Shown: positions 56,823 through 64,000 of the stretch, in pieces
Position numbering within the stretch: the first letter of the stretch is position 1
Layout of the letters: each line of letters begins with the position of its first letter
Assembly: GCA_938003545.1 (NCBI GenBank)
Contig: CALKXY010000014.1
Location: 1 to 64,000, forward strand
DNA: 64,000 nt
Reading direction: 5' to 3'
Source of the DNA: an uncultured Caulobacterales bacterium
Lineage (GTDB): Bacteria; Pseudomonadota; Alphaproteobacteria; Caulobacterales; Maricaulaceae
The notes under the pieces: generated by a model
The model's database searches: none
The model's input: the letters and a program-made list of their open reading frames with translations, nothing else
What the model was told of the DNA's origin: nothing
Position numbers and translations under genes: made by a program

Positions 56823-58471
56823 TGTACCGCTATGATGAATTTGATGCGCAGCTTGTCGCTGACCGCACACGCCAATTTCGAGGACAGGTTGAACGCCGTC
56901 TTGCTGGACGTTTAAGCGAAGCTGAGTTCCGCCCACTGCGGTTGATGAACGGCCTGTATCTGCAATTACATGCGTATATGCTTCGCGTTGCTGTTCCTTA
57001 TGGCACTCTGAATAGTGAGCAATTTCGGATGCTTGCGCATTTGGCCGAGAAATATGACCGCGGATATGGCCATATCACGACGCGTCAAAACATGCAGTTT
57101 AATTGGCCGAAATTACCAGATGTCCCTGATATGTTGGATGATCTAGCAAGCGTTCAAATGCATGCGATCCAGACATCAGGTAATTGTATCCGAAATGTCA
57201 CCTGTGACCCATATGCTGGCGCGACGGCGGAAGAAGTCGAAGATCCGCGCCCTATGGCGGAGTTAATTCGTCAGTGGTCAACATTGCATCCTGAATTCAC
57301 ATTCTTGCCGCGCAAATTCAAAATTGCTGTCACGGCAGCAGAGAAGGACCGCGCACTCATCAAAGCACATGATATTGGCATTCAGATTGTCCGAAATACT
57401 AACGGTGATGTTGGATATAAGATATATGTCGGCGGCGGCTTGGGCCGAACGCCAATTATTGGACAAATCTTACGTGAATTCCTGACAAAGGGCGAATTGC
57501 TAGCCTACCTCACGGCTGCGCTGAGGGTTTACAACCGCTATGGTCGTCGTGATAATAAGTACAAAGCTCGTATTAAGATATTGGTGCAAGAGACTGGAAT
57601 TGAAACGTTCCGTGATCAAGTTGAAGCTGAATATGCGTCTATCGACATTAGCGATATTGCCGTATCTGAAGAAGAACGCAATCGCATCACTGCCTATTTT
57701 GCACCGCCAGAATTTGAAACTTTGGACAACGATCCAGCAGAGCTACAGAAAGCTCTGGAGGCAAACAAAGCCTTTTCACTTTGGGCGAAAAACAATGTTG
57801 CGGCTCATAAGGCCTCTGGCTATGCGATCGTCAACATCTCTTTGAAGCCGAAAGACTTGGCACCTGGAGATATTACAGCGGCCCAAATGCGGGCTGTCTC
57901 CGATATAGCGGACAAATATTCATTCGGTGAGTTGCGCTCGACGCATCAACAGAACCTTGTTTTGCCGCATGTTAAACAATCCGATCTTCTAGCTCTCTTC
58001 GCAGAGTTGGAAACAGCAGGTCTAGCGGCAGATAATATCAACCTCATCACTGATATCATTTGCTGCCCAGGTATGGATTTCTGCGCACTTGCCACGGCGA
58101 GGTCCATTCCCATCAGCCAAGCGATTGCTGAACGCTTCGCAGATCCAGAACGCCAGCGCACTATTGGTGAAATGCAGATCAAAATTTCTGGCTGCATCAA
58201 TGCCTGTGGGCATCATCATGTCGGTCACATTGGTATTCTCGGCTTGGAAAAAGCGGGTGTCGAATTCTACCAAGTCAAACTTGGCGGTGATGCCTCCGAA
58301 CATGCCGAAATCGGTAAAGTGACGGGACCAGGCTTCTCGCAGGAAGAACTGGTCGACGGCATTGAGCGTATGGTCGACTTTTATTTGGAAACACGTGAGG
58401 ACAGCGAACGCTTCCTCGACACATATCGACGTATCGGCATCGCGCCGTTCAAAGAGGTGCTTTATGCCTAG
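56822..58471 (+). CDS. cysI: Nitrite/sulfite reductase hemoprotein (assimilatory sulfite reductase)
   Basis: A 549-residue siroheme-[4Fe-4S] enzyme reducing sulfite to sulfide. It carries the TRQNMQFNWP and SGNCIRNVTCDPYAG motifs of the substrate site and, near the C-terminus, the cluster ligands CCPGMDFC and SGCINACGHHHVGHIG. Nitrite reductases share these motifs, but the location between cysG and cysH supports sulfite. The stop overlaps the DUF934-CysH start by 8 bp. No cysJ flavoprotein is present, so electrons probably come from ferredoxin or a separate reductase. Confidence 0.94.
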   Translation: MYRYDEFDAQLVADRTRQFRGQVERRLAGRLSEAEFRPLRLMNGLYLQLHAYMLRVAVPYGTLNSEQFRMLAHLAEKYDRGYGHITTRQNMQFNWPKLPDVPDMLDDLASVQMHAIQTSGNCIRNVTCDPYAGATAEEVEDPRPMAELIRQWSTLHPEFTFLPRKFKIAVTAAEKDRALIKAHDIGIQIVRNTNGDVGYKIYVGGGLGRTPIIGQILREFLTKGELLAYLTAALRVYNRYGRRDNKYKARIKILVQETGIETFRDQVEAEYASIDISDIAVSEEERNRITAYFAPPEFETLDNDPAELQKALEANKAFSLWAKNNVAAHKASGYAIVNISLKPKDLAPGDITAAQMRAVSDIADKYSFGELRSTHQQNLVLPHVKQSDLLALFAELETAGLAADNINLITDIICCPGMDFCALATARSIPISQAIAERFADPERQRTIGEMQIKISGCINACGHHHVGHIGILGLEKAGVEFYQVKLGGDASEHAEIGKVTGPGFSQEELVDGIERMVDFYLETREDSERFLDTYRRIGIAPFKEVLYA

Positions 58472-59660
58472 TCACACACTCATCCAAGATGGCCGTGCGC
58501 GAGATGCTGCACGGTTTGCGGATCCTGCCGCATTGGAGGCTCTAGACAGTAATGAAACCATTGATGTTCTACATATTCCCAATGATGCTGACCTTGACAT
58601 TTTAGCCCCTGCGCTAGGCCGTATTGAAACGATCTTGATTGATTTTCCCGCTTACACAGATGGGCGCGGGTTCTCTCTCGCGCGTCAATTGCGTAAGAAA
58701 TTTGGCTATGAGGGATTGCTGGTTGCAGACGGTCCCTTAATTCCAGATCAGCATGCTTTCGCATTACAGTGCGGGTTTGATGCGGTGCGTCTGGATGATG
58801 CAACGCTATCGCGGCATACGATTGCTGATTGGCATGCTGCGCTTGATGAATTTGATATGACCTATCAGCGGGGATATGCCGTGAAGGCTGGACCTGCGAC
58901 CTCTGTTTTTGATGCGCGAATGACGGCCATAGATGCCCGAAAGGCGGACGACCCTTTTTTCGGTCACTCGGCGGAGTTGACGCTACGTAAGGCGATTGAA
59001 AAATTCGATGGGGACATCGTGCTGGCCACATCTATGGGCGTCGACTCAGCTGTCCTCTTGCACATGGTCTCGCGGATTAATCCGAACTTGCCAGTAATTT
59101 TCCTTGATACTGGAAAGCATTTTAGGGAAACTTTAGCCTATCGTGATGATCTGGTGAGCCGCTTTGGTTTGACAGGTTTCCGAAACATCACACCAAACCA
59201 AGCTCAAGTTCTGTCAGAAGATCCTGACGGAACGCTCAATCAATCCGAACCAGACTCCTGTTGTGACCTGCGCAAGGTGCGTCCGCTTGATGGTGTCATC
59301 AATGGGTTTGCTGCGCGAATTACGGGCCGCAAACGGTATCAAACACCGGAACGGGCAAATATGTCTATTTTGGAAGAGGCCGCCGCAACGGGCAGTCCGC
59401 AATCCAAAGTTAATCCGCTCGCTTATTGGACGGCAAAAGACGTCACTGCATATATGCGCCAACACGACCTTCCGCCACATCCACTTCTCGCAATTGGGTA
59501 TCTCTCAATCGGGTGTCAGCCCTGCACAACACGCGTTGCAGCAGGTGAAGATCCGCGCGCAGGTCGTTGGAGAAACAGTGATAAAACCGAATGTGGTATT
59601 CACATGGTTGACGGTAAATGGGTGTCTATTGAGACGAAAGCGACGTTTGAAGCGTTTTAA
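58464..59660 (+). CDS. cysH: DUF934 - phosphoadenylyl/adenylyl-sulfate reductase fusion
   Basis: A 398-residue fusion. Residues 1-138 are a DUF934 domain (TILIDFPAYTDGRGFSLARQLR, then GYEGLLVADGPLIPDQ), normally a separate gene beside cysI or cysH. Residues about 150-395 are CysH: the PP-loop ATSMGVDSAVLL at 188-199, paired cysteines C266-C267 and C351/C354, and the catalytic Cys377 in KTECGIH. The CC plus CxxC set indicates an iron-sulfur APS reductase type, not the cluster-free PAPS reductase of E. coli. ATG at 58464, with AGAGG upstream, overlaps the cysI stop by 8 bp; an earlier start at 58362 inside cysI is rejected. Confidence 0.93.
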   Translation: MPSHTLIQDGRARDAARFADPAALEALDSNETIDVLHIPNDADLDILAPALGRIETILIDFPAYTDGRGFSLARQLRKKFGYEGLLVADGPLIPDQHAFALQCGFDAVRLDDATLSRHTIADWHAALDEFDMTYQRGYAVKAGPATSVFDARMTAIDARKADDPFFGHSAELTLRKAIEKFDGDIVLATSMGVDSAVLLHMVSRINPNLPVIFLDTGKHFRETLAYRDDLVSRFGLTGFRNITPNQAQVLSEDPDGTLNQSEPDSCCDLRKVRPLDGVINGFAARITGRKRYQTPERANMSILEEAAATGSPQSKVNPLAYWTAKDVTAYMRQHDLPPHPLLAIGYLSIGCQPCTTRVAAGEDPRAGRWRNSDKTECGIHMVDGKWVSIETKATFEAF

Positions 59661-59713
59661 GTCTAAGGGAATTACACCGACGCAGCTTAGTTGTTTCGGT
59701 ATAATCTTGGCAT

Positions 59714-60304
59714 TTAATGACGACTCTGAAGCTCTTTAATCACACGCTCAAACTTCATATCTTTGGCCGCCAATAAAACGAGTGTGTGGTAGATCAAATC
59801 TGCCGCCTCGCTCACTAATTTATCATCGGTTTCAGCAACAGCGGCGAGGGCGGTTTCTACGCCTTCTTCGCCGACTTTCTGCGCGGCACGGCGAAGCGGT
59901 CCTTGCAAGAGTTGCGCGGTATATGAGCTTTCTGGATCGGCAGTCTTACGGCCTTCGATAAGTTGTTCCAAATATGATAAGAAGCCGACGCCGTCCGCGC
60001 CTTCATCGCCAAAGCATGAAACTGTACCCTCATGGCAGGTTGGCCCAGTCGGACGGGCTTTGACGAGGAGTGTGTCATTGTCACAATCAATCGTCATGTC
60101 TACAAGCGCGAGCGTATTGCCGCTCGTCTCGCCCTTGGTCCAAAGCATTTGACGAGAGCGGCTATAGAATGTGACGAGGCGTGTCTCATTGGTTTTTGCA
60201 ACAGCGTCAGCGTTCATGTAACCCAGCATCAAAACCTGCAACGTATCTGCATCTTGGATAATAGCAGGGACAAGGCCTCCGCTTTTTTCAAAATCTATTT
60301 TCAC
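59714..60304 (-). CDS. hisIE: Bifunctional phosphoribosyl-AMP cyclohydrolase / phosphoribosyl-ATP pyrophosphatase
   Basis: A 196-residue fusion catalysing steps 2 and 3 of histidine synthesis. The N-terminal HisI domain (about 1-105) has the zinc-site motif CDNDTLL and GPTCHEG, and the C-terminal HisE domain (about 108-196) has [17 protein letters not shown] HisIE fusion is usual in gammaproteobacteria and Bacteroidetes, while alphaproteobacteria normally carry separate hisI and hisE genes. It is the last gene of the operon, overlaps hisF by 4 bp, and converges with cysH across a 53-bp gap. Confidence 0.95.
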   Translation of the reverse strand: MKIDFEKSGGLVPAIIQDADTLQVLMLGYMNADAVAKTNETRLVTFYSRSRQMLWTKGETSGNTLALVDMTIDCDNDTLLVKARPTGPTCHEGTVSCFGDEGADGVGFLSYLEQLIEGRKTADPESSYTAQLLQGPLRRAAQKVGEEGVETALAAVAETDDKLVSEAADLIYHTLVLLAAKDMKFERVIKELQSRH

Positions 60305-61068
60305 GATCTGACCTCTATACCTGCACGTCGTAAATCTGATTTCAAATCAGGGATGGCAATCACTGATTTGTGAAAAACAGAAGCGGCGAGGGCCCCGTCT
60401 ACATTGGCTTGTTTGAATACATCTTCAAAATGTTCAGTTGCGCCGGCACCGCCAGACGCAATTAAGGGGACGCTGCATATAGCGCGAACAGCTTTAAGCT
60501 GCTCAAGGTCATATCCTTTACGTACGCCGTCTCTGTTCATACAGTTTAGAACGATTTCCCCTGCACCGCGTTTAATCACATCTTGGACCCAATCGAGTGT
60601 CAGTCGGCCTGTCTCTCGTGTCTTGTCGGGATCGCCTGTGTGGGATTTAACGCGGTAAGTTTCACCATCGGCAAATGTATCAATTCCGACAACAATACAT
60701 TGAACGCCATATGCTTCGCTGAGTTCATTCACGAGGTCGGGCCGCATGAGAGCGGGAGAGTTGACGCTGATTTTATCTGCACCCGCCGCCAAGCGCGCGC
60801 CTGCGGCTTCGACGGTTTTTATTCCACCTGCGACGCAAAATGGGATATCCAAGGCGCGGCTAACCTTCCCGACCCAATCGGGGCTGACCGTACGGTCATC
60901 GACCGAAGCAGTGATGTCGTAAAAAACGAGTTCATCTGCACCTTCATCGCGATAACGCAGTGCGAGATCAATGATGTCGCCGACGTCTTCGTGATTACGA
61001 AACTGCACACCTTTGACAACACGCCCATCACGTACATCCAAACATGGGATAATTCGGCGGGTTAGCAT
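60301..61068 (-). CDS. hisF: Imidazole glycerol phosphate synthase cyclase subunit
   Basis: A 255-residue TIM-barrel lyase that works with HisH to form imidazole glycerol phosphate and AICAR. Catalytic aspartates are D11 (PCLDVRDG) and the one in VVGIDTF. The wording of several conserved segments, such as [32 protein letters not shown] and [10 protein letters not shown], resembles gammaproteobacterial HisF as I recall it much more than typical alphaproteobacterial HisF. It overlaps hisA by 7 bp and hisIE by 4 bp. Confidence 0.96.
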   Translation of the reverse strand: MLTRRIIPCLDVRDGRVVKGVQFRNHEDVGDIIDLALRYRDEGADELVFYDITASVDDRTVSPDWVGKVSRALDIPFCVAGGIKTVEAAGARLAAGADKISVNSPALMRPDLVNELSEAYGVQCIVVGIDTFADGETYRVKSHTGDPDKTRETGRLTLDWVQDVIKRGAGEIVLNCMNRDGVRKGYDLEQLKAVRAICSVPLIASGGAGATEHFEDVFKQANVDGALAASVFHKSVIAIPDLKSDLRRAGIEVRS

Positions 61069-61787
61069 GTGATGGCTTCGGGCAGGGTGAAAGCACCTTC
61101 ATAAAGGGCTTTGCCAATGATAATACCGTAGGGGGCAATCGCTTTGAGGTCGCGGACGTGGTCCAATGTTCCGACCCCGCCTGAACTGATTAAGTCCAGA
61201 GTCGGAAATTCGGTTTGAATGCGTTTGTAGAGATCAATATTGCCGCCCGTTTGCATACCGTCTCGGCCAATGTCCGTTACCAAAATTGTTTTTAAGCCAG
61301 AGCCAAGAAAGTCTCCTAGCACATCCCAGAGTGTTTTCTTAGAGGCCTCTGTCCAGCCTTTTGTCGCAGGACGAAATTCACCATCTTCGCCTTGGTTCAC
61401 ATCGAGAGCGAGGCAAATCGCATCCGCTCCAACCTCGCGGAGCCAATGTTTGACCATCTGTGGATTTGTAACCGCAAGGGATCCAATCACAACGCGCTCC
61501 ACACCGCCATCTAGCAACCGTTTTATTTGAGAGAGGTCACGTAAGCCCCCACCTGTTTGTACTTTAATGTCTGCGGAATTTGCAATTTTCAGGATAAGAT
61601 CAGATTGTTCCGCATGCCCATTTTTTGCACCGTCCAAATCAACGATATGCATCCATTCCGCACCTGCGGCGGCATAGCCTTGCGCGACCTCAACTGGATC
61701 GGCTGCATAGTTAGTGCGGGCGTTAAAATTACCTTTTAGAAGGCGAACACATCCGCCATCCATGAGATCCATTGCCGGGAAAATCAT
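61062..61787 (-). CDS. hisA: Phosphoribosylformimino-5-aminoimidazole carboxamide ribotide isomerase
   Basis: A 241-residue TIM-barrel isomerase, step 4 of histidine synthesis. Catalytic D7 lies in [10 protein letters not shown] and the second aspartate in LVTDIGRDG; phosphate loops GGGLR and ISSGGVGT are present. The N-terminus reads [10 protein letters not shown] instead of the common IIPAIDL. Sizes and motifs are normal otherwise. It overlaps hisH by 4 bp upstream and hisF by 7 bp downstream. Confidence 0.95.
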   Translation of the reverse strand: MIFPAMDLMDGGCVRLLKGNFNARTNYAADPVEVAQGYAAAGAEWMHIVDLDGAKNGHAEQSDLILKIANSADIKVQTGGGLRDLSQIKRLLDGGVERVVIGSLAVTNPQMVKHWLREVGADAICLALDVNQGEDGEFRPATKGWTEASKKTLWDVLGDFLGSGLKTILVTDIGRDGMQTGGNIDLYKRIQTEFPTLDLISSGGVGTLDHVRDLKAIAPYGIIIGKALYEGAFTLPEAITC

Positions 61788-62383
61788 AGCTTTATGTCCA
61801 GAAAATTCTTGAGGATTTGGGCGCCGGTTTTAGAACTCCGCTCGGGGTGAAATTGACAACCCCAAACATTGTCTTTGCGCGTCATGGCAGTGAAGGGCGT
61901 TCCGTACTCGGCTTGAGCTAATGTGTTTTCGGAAACATCAGCTGCGAAAGAATGAACGAAATAAGCGTAATCACCTGCCGTAACACCCTTTAACAGAGGG
62001 TCTTTTTTTAGGGGGGTAATTTTATTCCAACCCATATGAGGGGAAGGCAAATTTCCTGTTTCCAAAGCGCGTATAGCGCCAGGGACGAGGCCTAAACCTT
62101 CAACAGTATCGCCGCCTTCTTCTAGTGTTTCGTAGAGGAGTTGCATGCCTAGACATATTCCGATCACGGGTTGATCCAAGGTTTTCAAAACAGGCTTCAG
62201 ATTTTTGGCATTTATGCTTCGCATGGCAAAGGGCGCAGAGCCTACGCCGGGCAAGACGACACGATTGGCCGTCTTAATGACGTTTGCATCATCACTAATG
62301 ATCGGCGTGACACCTAGGCGTTCAAAGGCGTATTGAACTGACGCCAAATTTGCGCAGCCCGTATCAACGATGACAAGGCTCAC
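61784..62383 (-). CDS. hisH: Imidazole glycerol phosphate synthase glutamine amidotransferase subunit
   Basis: A 199-residue class I glutaminase that supplies ammonia to HisF. The catalytic triad is C77 (GICLGMQLLYE), H179 and E181 (FHPERSSKTG). The N-terminal VIVDTGCANLASVQYAFERLG segment and the PHMGWN motif are typical. It overlaps hisA and the hisC-hisB gene by 4 bp each, so the operon is translationally coupled throughout. Confidence 0.96.
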   Translation of the reverse strand: MSLVIVDTGCANLASVQYAFERLGVTPIISDDANVIKTANRVVLPGVGSAPFAMRSINAKNLKPVLKTLDQPVIGICLGMQLLYETLEEGGDTVEGLGLVPGAIRALETGNLPSPHMGWNKITPLKKDPLLKGVTAGDYAYFVHSFAADVSENTLAQAEYGTPFTAMTRKDNVWGCQFHPERSSKTGAQILKNFLDIKL

Positions 62384-64000
62384 AACGTACCTTTAGTAGA
62401 TGGAATTTCACTGCCTGACACAGCAAAGGCTGGGCGTAATGCGCGGCCAACGCCTTTGAAACAGGCTTCAATCATGTGGTGCGAATTATCGCCCTTAACG
62501 TCGACATGGATTGCCGCACCGAGCGTTTGCGCGAGGCTTTCGAAAAAGTGCGGGCACATCTCGACAGGGAAGTCTCCAACGTGATCTGTGGGGAAGTCTC
62601 CGTTGAAAACAGCTGCAGGGCGACCAGACAGGTCAATTGCGACCTGTGCCTGTGTTTCGTCCATTGGAATGACATAGCCATACCGACCGATACCTGCTTT
62701 ATTTCCGAGGGCTTGCTTCAAGGCTTCGCCAAACGCCAAGGCTGTATCTTCAACTGTGTGATGGGCATCGATGTGTAAATCGCCTTCGCAGGCCATAGTT
62801 AGGCCGAATCCGCCATGTTTGGAAATTTGTTCCAACATGTGATCGTAAAACCCAATGCCCGTTTCGATTTTAGTTTGCGAGGCATCGTCCAAATTCACGC
62901 GCACAGAAATGTCTGTTTCATTCGTCTTACGGAACGTTTCGCCAATGCGGTCAATGCGTTTGTCTGTATCAACAACGCCAAAGGCCTGTAGCGCAATTGT
63001 GTTTTCTTCTGGTGAGCCAATAGATACTCTCATGCGACCTGTGGTGGAGCGGTAGTCGCGTATTTTGACATTGAACTGACGGAGTTGAGACAGAAGTGCA
63101 GCTTCGTCTTTGACCTCAAGCAGGAGGAAGTTTGCGTCAGACGGATAAACGGTTTCAACATATTTGGATTGCGAAAGCCCTTCTGCCAATCGCGCGCGCT
63201 CAGTTAATGTTTCCGCTAAACGTTGCGCATGGACAGACATAGCAGAGGGAGCGAGCGCATTCAGGATAGTCGTCTCAACAGGACGCGCAATCGGGTAGGG
63301 CGGAAGGACTTTAAGCAGTAGATTAATCACGCGGGCGTCGGCCAATAAAGCGCCGCCCCTTACGCCTGCAAGGGCATAGGCTTTCGACAACGTGCGTAAG
63401 ACAACAAGGTTTTGCACATGCCCGATTTGATCAACAAGGCTCTCTTGTTTGGCAAATTCTATATAGGCCTCATCTACAACAATCAGCGTTTCGGGGAGTT
63501 CCGCGCAGACCTGCAATATTGCATCACGTGTCAGGCTGTTTCCCGTTGGATTATTTGGCGAGCAAAGAAAGATCATCTTCACGGATTGATTCCTGCCCGC
63601 TGCAATCACACCAGGAATATCCCATTCATATGACGCGCTGAGTGGAACTTCGACAATGCCTGCACCCTGAATATCTGCGCAAGTCTTGTAATATCCAAAT
63701 GTTGGTGGACAGGTCAGAATGCTGTCCTGTCCGGCTTCGCAAAATGCACGCAACAGACATTCGATGCCTTCATCCGCACCGCGGCCAACCATAAGTTGGT
63801 CAACTTCAACGCCATATAATCCAGCTAAACGATTGACGAGTTTTATAGGCTGTTGTGATGGATAACGATTGAATCCTTCTGCACCAATAACGGGCGGCGG
63901 TGCATATGGGTTCTCATTTGCATCCAGATGCAGCGCATCTGTCGCGCCGCCGCGCGCAGAATATATCGACATCGCGACCACAGATTTACGGGCTATACTA
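62380..64000 (-). CDS. HisC-HisB fusion: histidinol-phosphate aminotransferase + imidazoleglycerol-phosphate dehydratase, 5' end beyond window
   Basis: One frame encodes HisC then HisB. Counting from the GTG at 63981, residues 1-340 are HisC (DANENPYAPPP, SPNNPTG, VVDEAYIEF, PLP lysine K200 in TLSKAYAL) and about 346-533 are HisB dehydratase (TGIGFYDHMLEQ, metal-site HIDAHHTVED at 403-412, DNSHHMIEA). The link (GVVDTDKRIDRIGE) has no stop, Met or GTG, so the join is real. Upstream the frame stays open to the edge as SIARKSVVA, matching the usual HisC N-terminus (LARENVRNL in E. coli), so the true start probably lies past 64000. HisC and HisB are normally separate; E. coli HisB is fused to a phosphatase instead. 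Confidence 0.92.
   Translation of the reverse strand, partial: SIARKSVVAMSIYSARGGATDALHLDANENPYAPPPVIGAEGFNRYPSQQPIKLVNRLAGLYGVEVDQLMVGRGADEGIECLLRAFCEAGQDSILTCPPTFGYYKTCADIQGAGIVEVPLSASYEWDIPGVIAAGRNQSVKMIFLCSPNNPTGNSLTRDAILQVCAELPETLIVVDEAYIEFAKQESLVDQIGHVQNLVVLRTLSKAYALAGVRGGALLADARVINLLLKVLPPYPIARPVETTILNALAPSAMSVHAQRLAETLTERARLAEGLSQSKYVETVYPSDANFLLLEVKDEAALLSQLRQFNVKIRDYRSTTGRMRVSIGSPEENTIALQAFGVVDTDKRIDRIGETFRKTNETDISVRVNLDDASQTKIETGIGFYDHMLEQISKHGGFGLTMACEGDLHIDAHHTVEDTALAFGEALKQALGNKAGIGRYGYVIPMDETQAQVAIDLSGRPAAVFNGDFPTDHVGDFPVEMCPHFFESLAQTLGAAIHVDVKGDNSHHMIEACFKGVGRALRPAFAVSGSEIPSTKGTL

Noticed and set aside
62380-62960. Sequencing error joining hisC and hisB
   Set aside because: Both domains are in the same frame, the linker contains no start codon and no single-base change near the junction would restore two normal genes with their own start and ribosome-binding site; still, read support should be checked.

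Overview
The window is chromosomal DNA of an alphaproteobacterium with moderate GC, most likely from the Hyphomonadales/Caulobacterales side of the class. The main evidence is the block murA - DUF2948 - UPF0262 - phosphatase - infA - maf - RNase E/G - yacG, which is typical of Alphaproteobacteria. A cysG-DUF2849-cysI-cysH sulfur operon and a PutA without a DNA-binding domain support this. I see no phage, transposase, CRISPR array or rRNA. One tRNA gene (Phe, GAA) is present.

Layout. 0-4.4 kb: the end of S-formylglutathione hydrolase, an Lrp-type regulator and putA (proline catabolism). 4.4-10.9 kb: a divergent homoprotocatechuate (hpa) module. An FAH-family protein, HpaR, a flavin oxidoreductase and a DsbA-like protein run left. 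HpaF, HpaE and a succinate-semialdehyde dehydrogenase-like enzyme run right. A perfect 16-bp palindrome lies between them. 10.9-11.5 kb: a non-coding stretch with a 20-bp tandem repeat and a run of stems ending in a terminator (candidate structured RNA). 11.5-16.4 kb: the conserved murA-infA-yacG block, starting with a 53-residue basic protein gene. 16.4-17.7 kb: a glycerophosphodiesterase-family protein and a DM13 protein.

18.4-34.4 kb: one gene of 16 kb for a 5346-residue adhesin with Ig-like domains, about 32 VCBS/cadherin-like repeats, an RTX calcium-binding region and a type I secretion C-terminus. No type I exporter genes lie nearby. 34.5-37.5 kb: an ATP-grasp-like protein, an AGCS amino-acid symporter and tRNA-Phe. 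37.6-39.7 kb: feoAB (ferrous iron uptake) behind a Fur-box-like palindrome. 39.7-51.2 kb: a DUF3089 hydrolase-fold protein whose nucleophile serine is replaced by asparagine, DUF502, recG, sdhE, mfd, a degenerate response-regulator/GGDEF protein and an M2 (ACE-like) peptidase lipoprotein. 51.4-55.0 kb: hemH, a P-loop kinase-like gene coupled to thrC, and an XRE-cupin regulator. The regulator diverges from the assimilatory sulfate operon cysG-DUF2849-cysI-(DUF934-CysH fusion) at 55.1-59.7 kb.

59.7-64.0 kb: a tightly overlapping histidine operon on the minus strand, transcribed (hisC-hisB fusion)-hisH-hisA-hisF-hisIE. Its gene order and its HisF and HisIE types resemble gammaproteobacteria more than typical alphaproteobacteria. 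The hisD gene normally found between DUF2948 and UPF0262 is absent from its usual slot at 13.5 kb. Together these suggest that the ancestral scattered his genes were replaced by an acquired operon. The most unusual items are the HisC-HisB fusion, this apparent replacement, the structured-RNA candidate at 11.1-11.4 kb and the giant mosaic adhesin.
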